DNA of 64,000 bases from positions 1,116,001-1,180,000 of the forward strand of contig NC_018108.1 of NCBI RefSeq assembly GCF_000276685.1, read 5' to 3'. This document shows, piece after piece, positions 8,619-19,936 of the stretch (position 1 is its first letter; every line of letters starts with the position of its first letter). This DNA is from Taylorella equigenitalis ATCC 35865. Lineage in GTDB: Bacteria > Pseudomonadota > Gammaproteobacteria > Burkholderiales > Burkholderiaceae_B. Both the position numbers and the translations under genes were made by a program. The notes under the pieces are model-generated. The model searched no databases, had not been told where the DNA came from, and saw only the letters and a list, made by a program, of their open reading frames with translations.

Positions 8619-9038
8619 TTATAAACCTCGTATTTTTGGAGGGGCAAACTCTACTTCATCATCTGCTGAAATTTCGCAAGACTCAACATTATTCGCTTTA
8701 TCAATTAGCTTACTCATCTCAATTACATGAGAAAGTTGATCGTCATGAAAAAATCTCAAAGTAGGAACAGTATGTATATGAAGCATCTTATAAAGCAATG
8801 AATGCAAATATCCTGCTTTTTCATTAAGCACTTCCTGTGCATTCATCGCCTCAGCTCCAAGCACGGAAAAATAAACTTTTGCGTGAGCATAATCTGCAGA
8901 TAAATCCACACGAGTTAAAGTAATCAAACCATGACGCGTACCTAGTTCTCTTTGAATTAAAAAAGCTAAATCTTTTTGTATTTGGTCGGCAATGCGTATC
9001 TGTCTGCTAGGCCCTGTTTTTGTTTTATGTCTGCTCAC
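8619..9038 (-). CDS. rbfA: Ribosome-binding factor A
   Basis: RbfA is a KH-like-fold factor for late maturation of the 30S subunit and 16S rRNA 5' end. The N-terminal [20 protein letters not shown] and the central [20 protein letters not shown] match the family. The length (139 residues) is normal and the tail is acidic ([11 protein letters not shown]). It lies 6 bp after infB in the standard order. Confidence 0.94.
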   Translation of the reverse strand: MSRHKTKTGPSRQIRIADQIQKDLAFLIQRELGTRHGLITLTRVDLSADYAHAKVYFSVLGAEAMNAQEVLNEKAGYLHSLLYKMLHIHTVPTLRFFHDDQLSHVIEMSKLIDKANNVESCEISADDEVEFAPPKIRGL

Positions 9039-9044
9039 TTTAGC

Positions 9045-11864
9045 TTACAAGGTCCTAGCAATTTCACGGATTTCAAATACTTCAAGTTGATCTCCAACTT
9101 CGATATCGTTATTATTTTTTAATGATATACCGCAATCAAAACCTGATTTAACTTCTTTAACATCATCTTTAAAGCGTTTCAGTGAATCTAAATACCCAGT
9201 CCAAATAACAACATTATTACGAAGCTGACGCACTTGAGCTTCACGTCTTACTAGACCTTCAGTAACCATACAACCTGCAACTTTACCGACTTTAGAAATT
9301 GTATATACTTCGCGAATTTCAACAAGTCCAATAATCTCTTCTTTCTTATCCGGAGTGAGCATACCTGAAAGTGCACTTTTAACTTCATCTACAGCATCGT
9401 AAATGATGTTGTAGTAACGAATGTCAATGCCATTATTTTCAGCAAGTTTTTTCGCACCTTGATCGGCACGAACGTTAAAGCCGATTATGACCGCTCCAGA
9501 AGCTGTCGCTAAGTTTACGTCTGACTCAGAAATTCCACCTACTGCGGCATGCACAACTTGAACTCGAACTTCATCACCAGATAGTTTTAGTAATGACTGT
9601 ACTAATGCCTCTTGCGAGCCCTGAACGTCAGTTTTAATAATAAGAGACAGAGTCTTAACGCCCTCATTATTTTGGAACATGTTTTCAAGATTTTGAGCTT
9701 GCTGACGAGCAAGTTTCACGTCACGGAATTTACCCTGACGGAAAAGAGCAATCTCACGAGCTTTACGTTCATCTAAAAGTACAAGAACTTCATCTCCTGC
9801 ATCAGGCACCTCAGATAAACCTTGAATCTCAACTGGGTATGAAGGTCCAGCTTCATCAATTGTTTTACCATTTTCGTCAAGCATGGCACGAACACGACCA
9901 AAACTTGCTCCAGCCAAAATTGCATCACCCCTATGAAGCGTACCGCTTTGAACTAATATAGTGGCAACAGGACCTTTACCTTTATCCAATCTAGCTTCAA
10001 TTACTATACCTTTTGCAGGCGAATCAACTGCAGCTTTTAGCTCTAATATTTCTGCTTGAAGTAAAACGTTTTCTAAAAGCTCTTCTATACCTTCACCAGT
10101 TTTTGCCGACACATGAACAAAAGGAACATCCCCACCATATTCTTCAGGGATTACCTCTTCAGCAACCAATTCCTGTTTAACTCTTTCAGGATTTGCTTCA
10201 GGCTTATCTATTTTGTTAATTGCAACTACCATAGGAACCTGTGCAGCTTTGGCATGGCTAATAGCCTCTTTAGTTTGAGGCATTACACCATCATCTGCCG
10301 CAACTACGATAATTACAATATCAGTTGCTTTTGCTCCCCTTGCACGCATTGCTGTAAAAGCTTCATGTCCAGGTGTATCTAAAAATGTGACTACGTCCCC
10401 AGATTTAGTCTTAACTCTATAAGCACCAATGTGCTGGGTAATGCCACCAGCTTCTCCAGAGGCAACACGTGTTCTCCTAATGTAATCCAACAAAGAAGTT
10501 TTACCGTGATCAACGTGACCCATAACAGTAACAACAGGTGCTCGTGTAGACATCTCATAATCACGTGATTCATTTTCAGCATCTAAGAATGCTTCTGGAT
10601 CGTCTAATTTAGCTTGTATCGCCGTATGACCTAGTTCTTCTACTACAATCATGGCGGTTTCTTGATCCAAGACTTGGTTTATGGTAACCATTTGACCAAG
10701 GAGCATGAGTTTTTTGATAACCTCAGCAGCTTTAACTGACATTTTGTGAGCTAAATCAGCGACTGTAATAGTCTCAGGAACATGGATTTCGCGGGCGATA
10801 AATTCTTGTACTAGAGGTTGTTTAGTTTCTGATGATTTATTTTTAGGCCTACTGCGACCCCCACCAGCTCTCCATGTTTCCTCTCCAGAGTCTGTATAGT
10901 TTCGTTTATCATGTTTTTCATTAGCTGACGGTTTCTTAGTTGGTCTAATCCCATCATTCCAATTTTTTTCTGACTTGTCTGAACCTTTAGTTGATTTAGC
11001 TTTACTACCTTTTTTCTTATTATCGGAATCGTCTTCGTCTACAACAGGTTTCGCTTGGGTAGAAACTGTTTTAGTTACGTTTGGAGTATTAACTTTTTTA
11101 GCAGAAGGCTCAGCAACTGAAGAACTAGGTACACTTGGTGCAGGAGTAGCCTTTTTAGCTGGCTTAGGATTTCTAGCATATTGAGTTAATGCTTCAGCTT
11201 CACTCTGAGCTTTTTTACGGGCATCTTCTCTATTTTTTTCTGCTTCTTCAGTTGATTTTTGAGATTTAACTGGTTGAACAGATTCAACCTTTGGTGAAAC
11301 CGCTTCAGGTATTGGTATTTCTTTTTCTTCTTTTGGCAATACCTTTCTCACATCCTGCTTCGGAGTTTCAACCTTAGTTTCAACCTTTTTAGGAGCTTCA
11401 GTTATATCTTGTTTAGCTTCTTTTTCAACCACCTCAGATGTTGCAACTTTTACTTCGACCTTAGGTTGCTCCTTAGCCTCAATTTTTTCAGAGGCTGTTG
11501 CTGGAGCAGTAGCAGGTTTTGGTGCAGGAGTCTGTGCAGGTGAAGCTTTAAGCTCAGGTGCACTTTTAGGCTCATGTACAACTTTTGATTCATGTGCAAC
11601 TTTAGGTTCAGGTCTTGAAGGCTTAGCTGTAGCAATAGGCTTAGATTGCAGTTCAGGATTTTTAACTTTATCCTCAACTTTTGGAGTAGCTGATTTGACT
11701 GATTCTTGTTTTTTGGCTTCACTAACTACTACAGTACGTTTCTTTCTAGTAGTTACTGAAACAGTAGAACCGTCAGCCTGCTTGATCTTTGAATGCTCAT
11801 TGCGTTTCAAAGTCAATTTTTTCTTTGTAGTGTTATCAGTTGTTTTAACTGTATCTTGGGACAT
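9045..11864 (-). CDS. infB: Translation initiation factor IF-2
   Basis: IF-2 recruits initiator tRNA to the 30S subunit in a GTP-dependent manner. The first ~340 residues are a Lys/Pro/Glu/Ala-rich linker of low complexity. The G-domain has [13 protein letters not shown] near residue 450, [16 protein letters not shown] and [10 protein letters not shown]-terminal domains II to IV end with [22 protein letters not shown]. The length of 939 is within the betaproteobacterial range. The gene sits 18 bp after nusA and is co-transcribed with it. Confidence 0.97.
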   Translation of the reverse strand: MSQDTVKTTDNTTKKKLTLKRNEHSKIKQADGSTVSVTTRKKRTVVVSEAKKQESVKSATPKVEDKVKNPELQSKPIATAKPSRPEPKVAHESKVVHEPKSAPELKASPAQTPAPKPATAPATASEKIEAKEQPKVEVKVATSEVVEKEAKQDITEAPKKVETKVETPKQDVRKVLPKEEKEIPIPEAVSPKVESVQPVKSQKSTEEAEKNREDARKKAQSEAEALTQYARNPKPAKKATPAPSVPSSSVAEPSAKKVNTPNVTKTVSTQAKPVVDEDDSDNKKKGSKAKSTKGSDKSEKNWNDGIRPTKKPSANEKHDKRNYTDSGEETWRAGGGRSRPKNKSSETKQPLVQEFIAREIHVPETITVADLAHKMSVKAAEVIKKLMLLGQMVTINQVLDQETAMIVVEELGHTAIQAKLDDPEAFLDAENESRDYEMSTRAPVVTVMGHVDHGKTSLLDYIRRTRVASGEAGGITQHIGAYRVKTKSGDVVTFLDTPGHEAFTAMRARGAKATDIVIIVVAADDGVMPQTKEAISHAKAAQVPMVVAINKIDKPEANPERVKQELVAEEVIPEEYGGDVPFVHVSAKTGEGIEELLENVLLQAEILELKAAVDSPAKGIVIEARLDKGKGPVATILVQSGTLHRGDAILAGASFGRVRAMLDENGKTIDEAGPSYPVEIQGLSEVPDAGDEVLVLLDERKAREIALFRQGKFRDVKLARQQAQNLENMFQNNEGVKTLSLIIKTDVQGSQEALVQSLLKLSGDEVRVQVVHAAVGGISESDVNLATASGAVIIGFNVRADQGAKKLAENNGIDIRYYNIIYDAVDEVKSALSGMLTPDKKEEIIGLVEIREVYTISKVGKVAGCMVTEGLVRREAQVRQLRNNVVIWTGYLDSLKRFKDDVKEVKSGFDCGISLKNNNDIEVGDQLEVFEIREIARTL

Positions 11865-11882
11865 TAAAATTCCTGTTTTAAA

Positions 11883-13355
11883 TTATTCAAACCAATGAGC
11901 TCTTGCTTTTAAGATAATGTCATAAGCTGTTGCTTCATCTACATCTAAAATCTCTAAAAGCTCATCAGTAGCGAGTTCAGCTAAATCATCTCTAGTTGAA
12001 ATATTATTTTCCACAAGCTTAGATACCATCTCCGTAGTAAGACCGTCTATATCTATCAAGCCTTTTGATGAAGCAACCCTCTCATCTCTTTCTGCTGCAG
12101 CTACAGATAAACTATGTCTAGCCCTATTTCGTAGTTCGTGTACTAATTCTTCATCGAAACCTTCAATCTCTAATAGCTCTTGTTCTGGTACATACGCAAT
12201 TTCTTCAAGTCCAGTAAAACCCTCTTCTATAAGTACCGTCGCAATTTCTTCATCAATATCTAACTTATCGGTAAATAATTTCATGATGCTTTGGTCTTCT
12301 TCCTGCTGTCTAGCTTGACTTTCTTCTGGTGTCATGATATTTATTTGCCAACCAGTTAAATCAGAAGCTAATCGAACATTTTGACCACGAGTACCAATTG
12401 CTTTAGCTAAATTTTCATCATCTACAACAACATCCATAACATGTTTTTCTTCATCAACAATAATTGAAGATACATGTGCAGGAGAAAGAGCAGAAATCAC
12501 AAACTCCGCAGGTTCATCTGACCATAAAACAATATCAATTTGTTCGCCATTAAGTTCATGTCTCACAGCACCTACTCTAGACCCACGCATACCAACACAA
12601 GTACCGATTGGGTCTATGCGTTTATCATAAGCTTGTACAGCTATTTTTGCTCTAATGCCTGGATCCCTAGCAGCTGCCTTTATTTCAAGTAATCCCTGTT
12701 CAATCTCTGGCACTTCATATTCAAAAAGCTCTCTTAAAAATTCAGGGTCAATTCGAGATAATTGTATTATCTGACCTTTAGCTTCCTTATCAATTTTTTG
12801 AACATAAGCCCTAACGCGATCACCGATTCTAAACGACTCTTTAGGAATCATTTCAGCTTTAGGTAAGCGTGCTTCAAGTTTACCTACCTCTACAACAACA
12901 TCGCCTTTATCGATGCGTTTCACAACCCCAGATACGATCTTATCGTTTTGTGCAACAAATTCATCTATCCACTGTTTGCGTTCAGAATCACGCATTTTTT
13001 GTAAAATAACTTGTCTAGCAATTTGAGCACCTATACGACCAAACTCTTGAGGCTCTAACGGCTCCTCGATAAAATCACCAACTTTAATATCTGGATGATC
13101 TTCAACTGCATCAGAATAAATTTCTTCTCTTTCTGGTTCTTGAATACCGTGTTCATCTGGCACAACCTCCCATCGACGAACACCCACGTAGTTACCAGTA
13201 TCACGATCAATCCGAACTACAACATCCGCACCTTCTTTAAACTGCTTTTTCATAGCTGAGGCAAGTGCACCCTCAATCGCAGCAAAAATTTCTTCCACGG
13301 GAAGATTTTTTTCGTGTGCCATTGCATCGATAAAATGGATTATTTCGCGACTCAT
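11883..13355 (-). CDS. nusA: Transcription termination/antitermination protein NusA
   Basis: NusA binds RNA polymerase and promotes pausing, intrinsic termination and, with other Nus factors, antitermination. The N-terminal domain ([17 protein letters not shown]), S1 domain ([18 protein letters not shown]), KH1/KH2 ([31 protein letters not shown]) and two C-terminal acidic HhH repeats ([35 protein letters not shown]) are all visible. The length (490) is normal. The ATG overlaps the rimP stop. A terminator-like hairpin just upstream of rimP could make this operon sensitive to NusA level (inference). Confidence 0.97.
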   Translation of the reverse strand: MSREIIHFIDAMAHEKNLPVEEIFAAIEGALASAMKKQFKEGADVVVRIDRDTGNYVGVRRWEVVPDEHGIQEPEREEIYSDAVEDHPDIKVGDFIEEPLEPQEFGRIGAQIARQVILQKMRDSERKQWIDEFVAQNDKIVSGVVKRIDKGDVVVEVGKLEARLPKAEMIPKESFRIGDRVRAYVQKIDKEAKGQIIQLSRIDPEFLRELFEYEVPEIEQGLLEIKAAARDPGIRAKIAVQAYDKRIDPIGTCVGMRGSRVGAVRHELNGEQIDIVLWSDEPAEFVISALSPAHVSSIIVDEEKHVMDVVVDDENLAKAIGTRGQNVRLASDLTGWQINIMTPEESQARQQEEDQSIMKLFTDKLDIDEEIATVLIEEGFTGLEEIAYVPEQELLEIEGFDEELVHELRNRARHSLSVAAAERDERVASSKGLIDIDGLTTEMVSKLVENNISTRDDLAELATDELLEILDVDEATAYDIILKARAHWFE

Positions 13356-13870
13356 TATTTTTTACCTTTGAAATTTAAAATAGGGTCTAATTTCGCTCTG
13401 TCAACATCAGAATAATTAAATTCAATAATCTGATTTGATTGCTCTTGAGCACTCTCAACATTTTTAGTTTTTTTGGATTTAGAGTTTTTAATTTCTGGAT
13501 CTAAAACCAAACGAAAAGGGTTATTAATATCCTGGGTAACCTCTAAAACCCCTTTAAATACTTTCTTACTGGCAATGGCCTCGTGAAACTTCACCTCAAC
13601 CCTTTGTCCAGCAAACCTATGAAAATCATCTTCTTTTTTTAAGGGTCTATCAGTACCTGGAGATCCAACTTCCAAACGAGCATAATCAACATCTTCAACT
13701 TCATAAATCCTAGAAAGAAGTCGTGAAACCTCCTCACAATCTTCTATGGTAATACCTCTATCGATATCAATTGTTACTCTAAGTAGCCCCTGAGCCGCTC
13801 TTTCAATATCTACTAATTCATAACCCAGTCCCTCAATCGGACCACGGCTAATTTCAAAAATGTCTTTCAT
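13355..13870 (-). CDS. rimP: Ribosome maturation factor RimP
   Basis: RimP assists 30S assembly. Key segments are [20 protein letters not shown], the [17 protein letters not shown] motif and [21 protein letters not shown]. The C-terminal SH3-like domain is followed by a Lys/Ser-rich insert. I chose the ATG at 13870 over the upstream TTG at 13876. No Shine-Dalgarno is visible because the sequence just upstream is the T tract of a hairpin. One TGGCAATG copy is at 13570. Confidence 0.93.
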   Translation of the reverse strand: MKDIFEISRGPIEGLGYELVDIERAAQGLLRVTIDIDRGITIEDCEEVSRLLSRIYEVEDVDYARLEVGSPGTDRPLKKEDDFHRFAGQRVEVKFHEAIASKKVFKGVLEVTQDINNPFRLVLDPEIKNSKSKKTKNVESAQEQSNQIIEFNYSDVDRAKLDPILNFKGKK

Positions 13871-13877
13871 AATCAAT

Positions 13878-13905
13878 AAAAAAATGGGCTTAAATTAGCC
13901 CATTT
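13878..13905 (-). terminator. Terminator-like hairpin directly before rimP-nusA-infB
   Basis: On the minus strand AAATGGGCT, a 6-base loop and AGCCCATTT form a 9-bp perfect stem followed by seven T's (complement of 13878-13884). The T tract ends 7 bases before the rimP ATG. It could end rluB transcripts, attenuate the rimP operon, or do both. Confidence 0.7.
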
Positions 13906-13928
13906 CAATCTAAAAATGCTATGTAGTA

Positions 13929-13956
13929 AAAATACTAAATTAACTACTAATGACAA
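13929..13956 (-). promoter_or_regulatory. Possible rimP operon promoter upstream of the hairpin
   Basis: On the minus strand TTGTCA (13951-13956) and TATTTT (13929-13934) are 16 bp apart. A start near 13922 would place the hairpin in a ~50-base leader. The elements are imperfect in an A+T-rich stretch. Confidence 0.3.
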
Positions 13957-13990
13957 ATTTTAGCAGTAATCATATGATTTAACAAGAAAA

Positions 13991-15247
13991 TTAACGATTA
14001 GTGGTATTATTGCGTGTACTTCTACCTCGTCTCTGGCTAGGGACACCTCTACCCGTCAACCCCCTTTGAGGACCACCTGCACTTTTACGAACTTTGTGAA
14101 TCGAAAAATCCTTACTTGGGTCTATAGATTTTTCAAACCCAGGTGGCAATGCATTTCCATGCGACACTGGTCCACGCCTTCCCTTACGACCATCTTCATC
14201 ATTTTTCTTATTAAGGCCCAAACATTCCATTAAACCTAGAACTTGAGATGGGTCAAGTTCCTCCCACCTTCCTCTTTTTAAATTTCGGGGGAGATGAACA
14301 TCTCCAAATCTAGAACGGATAAGACGACTAACAGTTAAGCCCAAAGCTTCGAACATACGTCTTACCTCTCTATTTCTGCCCTCTTCAATAGTTACTCTAT
14401 ACCATTTATTACTACCATCCCCACCTATATAATCAATGGATCCAAATTTTGCCAATCCATCTTCTAAGTGGATACCTTCGGTCAGAGTTTTAAGTTGAGT
14501 TGAATCAAGCTCCCCAAGAATTCTAACGGCGTATTCACGTTCGTTGCCATATCGGGGATGCATAAGTCTATTAGCCAAATCTCCTGATGTAGTAAAGATT
14601 AGTAGACCCTCAGTATTAATATCAAGTCTACCCACAGATACCCATTTAGCAGTCTTCATCTTTGGAAGACGTGCAAAAACTGTTGCTCTGTTTTTAGGAT
14701 CATCCTGCGTAACTATTTCGCCAGCTGGTTTATGATAAAGAATTACTCTAGGCACTCTATTAGATTTAGGTCTATTGATAATTCTGCCGTTTACTTTAAC
14801 CACATCCTCATCAGAAATTCTTTGACCAATATGTGCAGGTACACCGTTAACAGATACACGACCCTGAATAATTAAGTCTTCCATATCTCTACGAGATCCA
14901 ACACCCGCATCAGCCAATATTTTATGAAGTTTTGGTTTGCTAGAGTTTTCAGCAACCTTTGCAAGTTTGCTAATTTTTTTTGAGAACTTTTTATGATCTT
15001 CTGTTAGAAATTCAAATACATTTTGATCTTCATGTTCAGAAGCCCTAGTATGCTCGTCTATTTGTTGATCATCTATTTGGAGCTCGTTATTAAAATCAGC
15101 CGAATCTTCTGACTTTTCAAACTTTGAGCTAGTTTTATGCCTTGGTGTTGGGCTTAATTTGGTATTGGTGTTTTGTCTTCTTCGAAATGGACTGCGAAGC
15201 TTACGTGGTCGGGATTCTGTTGAAGTATTTTGATTTTCAAATGTCAT
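13991..15247 (-). CDS. rluB: 23S rRNA pseudouridine synthase RluB
   Basis: This is an RsuA/RluB-family enzyme that makes pseudouridine in helix 89 of 23S rRNA. An N-terminal basic extension of ~100 residues precedes the S4 domain ([20 protein letters not shown]). The catalytic motif [14 protein letters not shown] follows, then the [14 protein letters not shown] motif typical of the family. The C-terminal tail is again rich in Arg/Gly/Ser and probably binds rRNA. At 418 residues it is long because of these tails, as in other betaproteobacteria. It lies 12 bp after scpB, the usual pairing. One TGGCAATG copy is at 14144. Confidence 0.93.
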   Translation of the reverse strand: MTFENQNTSTESRPRKLRSPFRRRQNTNTKLSPTPRHKTSSKFEKSEDSADFNNELQIDDQQIDEHTRASEHEDQNVFEFLTEDHKKFSKKISKLAKVAENSSKPKLHKILADAGVGSRRDMEDLIIQGRVSVNGVPAHIGQRISDEDVVKVNGRIINRPKSNRVPRVILYHKPAGEIVTQDDPKNRATVFARLPKMKTAKWVSVGRLDINTEGLLIFTTSGDLANRLMHPRYGNEREYAVRILGELDSTQLKTLTEGIHLEDGLAKFGSIDYIGGDGSNKWYRVTIEEGRNREVRRMFEALGLTVSRLIRSRFGDVHLPRNLKRGRWEELDPSQVLGLMECLGLNKKNDEDGRKGRRGPVSHGNALPPGFEKSIDPSKDFSIHKVRKSAGGPQRGLTGRGVPSQRRGRSTRNNTTNR

Positions 15248-15259
15248 ATAAAAATGAAT

Positions 15260-15859
15260 CTAGCTTGATTCTTGTATGTTTAGTTGAGAGTTATTGTTAA
15301 GTGGAGGAGAAGAATCAATCAGGTTTTCTAAACTACTTTCTCCTAGTTCTTCTATAGGAGGAAGTTCTGAGAGAGACTTAAGTCCAAGGTCATCTAAAAA
15401 TTGTTTTGTGGTACCCAATAATGAAGGACGTCCAGGTCCATCACGGTAACCAACAACATCAATCCAACCACGCTCTTCCAATGTCTTAATTATGTTTGAA
15501 GATACGGTAACACCCCTGATATCTTCTATATCCCCTCTAGTTACTGGCTGTCGCCATGCAATGATAGATAAAGTCTCTAAAACAGCTCTGGAATACTTTG
15601 GTGGTTTTTCTGGATTGAGTCTTTCTAAATATATTTGCATCTCAGGAGTAGATTGAAAACGCCACCCCGTCGAAAGCTCAACTAATTCTAACCCACTATT
15701 AAGCCACTTTTCCTGAAGCCCTTTAAGTTGTTGCTCAATGTCAACAAATTTAATATTATCTGAGCTTAAAAATAAATTTTTTAACTCACTAACTTTTAAA
15801 GGAGAACTTGAACAGAGTAAACAGGCCTCTAAAACTTTAGAAATTGTTTCGCTTTGCAT
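15260..15859 (-). CDS. scpB: Segregation and condensation protein B
   Basis: ScpB is the winged-helix kleisin partner of the SMC-ScpAB chromosome condensin. The segments VLETLSIIAWRQPVTRGDIEDIRG and GWIDVVGYRDGPGRPSLLGTTKQFLD are diagnostic. The length of 199 is normal, with a Ser/Asn-rich tail. scpA is not adjacent here and must lie elsewhere. Confidence 0.95.
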   Translation of the reverse strand: MQSETISKVLEACLLCSSSPLKVSELKNLFLSSDNIKFVDIEQQLKGLQEKWLNSGLELVELSTGWRFQSTPEMQIYLERLNPEKPPKYSRAVLETLSIIAWRQPVTRGDIEDIRGVTVSSNIIKTLEERGWIDVVGYRDGPGRPSLLGTTKQFLDDLGLKSLSELPPIEELGESSLENLIDSSPPLNNNSQLNIQESS

Positions 15860-15958
15860 ATCTAAGAAAAAGTGAGGTGCGAGCTTGAATTGTATATGTA
15901 AGTTTATATTTAAAAAATAATTAAAGTCAAAATATTAAATTTTTTTTACAAAAACTAT

Positions 15959-15987
15959 TGAAGTTAGAAAAAAATACTTTTATAATC
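15959..15987 (+). promoter_or_regulatory. Promoter of the initiator tRNA gene
   Basis: TTGAAG (15959-15964) and a consensus TATAAT (15982-15987) are separated by 17 bp. The predicted start is about 7 bases before the mature tRNA. The rest of the 140-bp gap between scpB and the tRNA is A+T-rich with nothing else visible. Confidence 0.75.
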
Positions 15988-16000
15988 TTAATTTACTTGA

Positions 16001-17005
<1,005 letters not shown>

Positions 17006-17103
17006 AAACTTAATTAATTTAAAGTTATTATTGTTTCTTATGTATAGAGCTAGTTAATGTTATTATTAATCGTTTAGTTTTAAGATATTCTTCTCATAAT
17101 AAA

Positions 17104-17922
17104 ATGAAAAAAACACTAAGGAACATTTTAATCTTATCCTTTACAGCTATCTTGTCTGCTTGTGGTATTTTTGACCGAGAAATTGACGAGACTGCAGGTC
17201 TTCCAGCAGATAAACTTTACGATACCGCTCGTACCTACGTGCGTGGACGAGATTGGGATAGTGCAAGAAAGTATCTTGCTGCTATCGAAAACCGTCATCC
17301 ATACAGTTCTTACGCTCAACAGGCTATGATTGATGAAGCCTATGTTAACTGGAAGGATGAACAACCTGAACGTGCAATTGCAGTAATCGACAGATTCCTT
17401 CAGATATATCCTAGCCACCCAGGTACAGAATATATGCTTTACCTAAAGGGTCTAATCACATTTACACCCCCAACTCACTTTTTAACTAGTTTTGCTGGAC
17501 AAAAGCCAAGTGAACGTGATCCTAGAGGTTTAAGACAATCTTATACTGCTTTCAAAGTTCTAATTGATAATTATCCAAACAGTAGATACGCTGCGGATGC
17601 ACGTCAGCGCCTTGTTTGGTTGGTTACTACACTAGCTGAACATGAAGCAAATGTAGCTAAGTATTATTATGAGAAAAAAGCATATGTAGCTGCTATTAAT
17701 AGAGCTCAGGTAGTTCTGACTGAATTCTCAGGTGTTCCTTCTGCTGAATTAGCTCTATATGTATTAATGAAATCTTATGAGGCTTTAGGGTCTGAAGATC
17801 AAGCTGCTGATGCCAAAAGCGTGTTAGTTAAAAACTACCCTAATAGTCGATATTTGACCCATGGATTTAAAGGCGAAGGAGGTATTATGAAATACCTTTC
17901 ACCTACAAACTGGTTTAACTAA
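17104..17922 (+). CDS. bamD: Outer-membrane assembly lipoprotein BamD (ComL)
   Basis: BamD is the essential lipoprotein partner of BamA in the outer-membrane beta-barrel assembly complex. It has a signal peptide with lipobox LSAC (Cys20). TPR repeats follow, including YDTARTYVRGRDWDSARKYL and RAIAVIDRFLQIYPSHPGTEY. The length of 272 is typical. The neisserial homologue was first called ComL because it was linked to competence. That is worth noting given the uptake-like motif in this window, though BamD does not recognise DNA sequence. It is divergent from rluD and followed by a strong terminator. Confidence 0.95.
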   Translation: MKKTLRNILILSFTAILSACGIFDREIDETAGLPADKLYDTARTYVRGRDWDSARKYLAAIENRHPYSSYAQQAMIDEAYVNWKDEQPERAIAVIDRFLQIYPSHPGTEYMLYLKGLITFTPPTHFLTSFAGQKPSERDPRGLRQSYTAFKVLIDNYPNSRYAADARQRLVWLVTTLAEHEANVAKYYYEKKAYVAAINRAQVVLTEFSGVPSAELALYVLMKSYEALGSEDQAADAKSVLVKNYPNSRYLTHGFKGEGGIMKYLSPTNWFN

Positions 17923-17933
17923 ATACTTAATTA

Positions 17934-17962
17934 TCAGGACCTATCAAAGGTCCTGATTTTTT
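17934..17962 (+). terminator. Terminator of bamD
   Basis: An 8-bp perfect stem (TCAGGACC / GGTCCTGA) with a 7-base loop is followed by six T's. It can also act against the convergent umuC transcript. Confidence 0.9.
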
Positions 17963-17974
17963 ATCTAGAAACCA

Positions 17975-19249
17975 TCAAGAACAAACCAATAAATCATTAA
18001 ATCTTGTAGTAAAACAAGGGCTAAGATAATTTCTCTGCATATGCCATCGTGAAGACAATAATGACTGGCTTAATTTCAATGCCCCTTTACCAAATCTTTG
18101 ATTTGTCTCATCGATTGTCTTCATAAGCTCTTTTCTTCTATCGAACTCCTCTAAGTGTGTCGCACTATCCCATAGTGAAAGTTGATGACTAGTGGGGGCT
18201 GGGGTAATTTCACCTAAAGTTATTCCAGCTTTTTTGTAGTTGTATCCGCTTCTGTAGACGACCTTCAGAAGTTCCTGAGCTTTTGAATTTAAGGTCAAAG
18301 TATCATCCGTAGCTTCAATCAATCTAGCCATCTTGTAACCGCCATACTGCTGGTCTTGCTCTCTATAACGATTTGTCTTTATGAATACGGATAATTCTTT
18401 AGTAAAGCTATTTTGTTTGCGAAGTTTGCGAGCACCCTCAGCTATATGCTCTGATATAGCAGACTGAAGTGAATTTAAATCTGTAATTAACTCTCCAAAA
18501 CTTCTGCTACATACAATTTGTTTTCTATCCTGCAATTCCTCAAGATCTGCACAGGGGATTCCTTTTAACTCAAGCTGAGTTCGCTCCATAACTACAGAAA
18601 AATGCTTACGTAAAAGCCTAGAATCCGCATTAACCAAATCGTACACCGTATCGATACCCATAGTATGTAACTGCTTTGAAATACGTCGACCAATACCCCA
18701 TATTTCTGATACATCCATAGACTTAAATGCCCTATCCCTAATGGACTTTGACCAATCAGACCAAACCACTACACCCCCGAAAGATTCAGGATATTTTTTT
18801 GCTAAATGATTACAAAATTTAGCCAATGTTTTAGTCGGTGCTATACCTATACAAGTTGGGATACCTACCCACTTTAAAACTCTGTCTCTAATTGTTCTAC
18901 CAACCTCTTTATAAGACCTGCGTGAATCAATATAGGCAAAGCACTCATCGATAGAATAAACCTCTATATCTGAAACTACTGAAGAAATAGTATTCATCAT
19001 ACGCGAAGAGATATCGGCATATAACTCATAGTTGCTTGAAAACGCATAAACTTCACCGCTTTCAACTAAATCTCTAATCTTAAAAAAAGGAAGTCCCATA
19101 GGAATGCCTAGAGCTTTTGCTTCACGTGTACGAGCAACCACGCAACCATCTTGATTTGAAAGCACTACTACAGGAACTTCCTTCAAATCAGGACGGAACA
19201 CACGCTCACAGGAGCAATAAAAACTATTACCATCTATAAGAGCAAACAT
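17975..19249 (-). CDS. umuC: Error-prone DNA polymerase V subunit UmuC
   Basis: UmuC is a Y-family lesion-bypass polymerase. The active-site motifs [17 protein letters not shown] (first Asp) and [12 protein letters not shown] (Asp-Glu pair) are present, followed by the thumb HhH ([16 protein letters not shown]). The C-terminal little-finger domain and UmuC-specific DUF4113-like tail ([34 protein letters not shown]) complete the protein. The length (424) matches E. coli UmuC (422). It starts 2 bp after umuD in an operon controlled by the promoter at 19885-19913. Confidence 0.95.
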   Translation of the reverse strand: MFALIDGNSFYCSCERVFRPDLKEVPVVVLSNQDGCVVARTREAKALGIPMGLPFFKIRDLVESGEVYAFSSNYELYADISSRMMNTISSVVSDIEVYSIDECFAYIDSRRSYKEVGRTIRDRVLKWVGIPTCIGIAPTKTLAKFCNHLAKKYPESFGGVVVWSDWSKSIRDRAFKSMDVSEIWGIGRRISKQLHTMGIDTVYDLVNADSRLLRKHFSVVMERTQLELKGIPCADLEELQDRKQIVCSRSFGELITDLNSLQSAISEHIAEGARKLRKQNSFTKELSVFIKTNRYREQDQQYGGYKMARLIEATDDTLTLNSKAQELLKVVYRSGYNYKKAGITLGEITPAPTSHQLSLWDSATHLEEFDRRKELMKTIDETNQRFGKGALKLSQSLLSSRWHMQRNYLSPCFTTRFNDLLVCS

Positions 19250-19251
19250 AA

Positions 19252-19854
19252 CTAGTTTCTAAAGTCCTTAATAACATGTAAAAGCACACCAACTATCCGT
19301 AATTGCTCCTGATCACGAAATTTGATTGGAGTATAGATTCCACTTCGATTTTCTGGTCTAAGCTCAACAGACCCGTCTGGCAATATGCATAATCTTTTGA
19401 TTGTGTACTCATTTCCGATATCTGCCATAACAATATCCATATGCTTAGCGGTGACAGATCTATCGATTATTAAAATATCATCTTTTGATATACCTACATC
19501 AATCATAGAATCACCACCGCTACGTACCGCAATAGTAGCCATGGGGTTCTGAACAAGGTATGTATTAAAGTCTAAATAGTCAGCCACGTAGGATTCAGCT
19601 GGGGATGGAAAGCCTGCAGGAATCCTCTCTAAGGCTAGAGGAATAGCCAACTCAGGCACACGGCTTTCAGACCATGAATCAGGGAACTGCTGTAACTTTA
19701 AATTCTCGATAAGAGTATCAATAGTAGGTATAAGGCTAGCAGGTACTCTTTTAACAACCATAGCCTCACCTAAAACTGACTTACGTCCAGCCCCCTTACG
19801 ACAGCCTCCCCTGGAACCAGAATTATGTACGATTTTTAATTTAGGATCAGGCAT
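19252..19854 (-). CDS. umuD: UmuD-type autoprotease with an N-terminal DNA-binding-like extension
   Basis: The C-terminal ~120 residues are UmuD: the cleavage region [12 protein letters not shown] (predicted cut Ala80-Gly81), nucleophile Ser116 in SGGDSMID, and general base Lys153 in EYTIKRL. The Ser-Lys spacing of 37 is the same as in E. coli. E. coli UmuD has 139 residues and cleaves after residue 24, whereas this protein has ~80 residues before the site. The extension contains [11 protein letters not shown] and [20 protein letters not shown], a strand-helix pattern often found in small DNA-binding (ribbon-helix-helix-like) proteins. With the palindrome over its own promoter this suggests an autorepressor, as described for the long UmuDAb of Acinetobacter (inference). 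Confidence 0.88.
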   Translation of the reverse strand: MPDPKLKIVHNSGSRGGCRKGAGRKSVLGEAMVVKRVPASLIPTIDTLIENLKLQQFPDSWSESRVPELAIPLALERIPAGFPSPAESYVADYLDFNTYLVQNPMATIAVRSGGDSMIDVGISKDDILIIDRSVTAKHMDIVMADIGNEYTIKRLCILPDGSVELRPENRSGIYTPIKFRDQEQLRIVGVLLHVIKDFRN

Positions 19855-19869
19855 AGCATCAATAAAATT

Positions 19870-19888
19870 TGATTTCGTTACGAAATCA
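19870..19888. promoter_or_regulatory. Palindromic operator over the umuDC promoter
   Basis: TGATTTCGTTACGAAATCA is a 9-bp perfect inverted repeat around a single central base. It overlaps the predicted -10 and start site of umuDC. It does not match a LexA box (CTG-N10-CAG), so another regulator, perhaps the extended UmuD itself, is implied. Confidence 0.7.
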
Positions 19889-19913
19889 TAGTTTATATCG
19901 ATAATACTGTCAA
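19885..19913 (-). promoter_or_regulatory. Promoter of umuDC
   Basis: On the minus strand a consensus TTGACA (19908-19913) and TATGAT (19885-19890) are separated by 17 bp. The start should fall near 19878, inside the palindrome, leaving a ~24-base leader without a clear Shine-Dalgarno. Confidence 0.7.
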
Positions 19914-19936
19914 AACAATTTTAAAAATTATAAAAA

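Noticed and set aside
17134-17418. A reverse-strand ORF inside bamD, and similar long antisense ORFs in infB, ileS, glnA and tbpA.
   Set aside because: They lie opposite well-supported genes, have no recognised domains or ribosome sites, and reflect codon bias of the true frame.
19901-19920. A LexA box upstream of umuD, from the half-site TACTGT.
   Set aside because: Only the left half is present; the right half does not read ACAG at the required distance. The half-site is explained by the -35 element TTGACA on the other strand.
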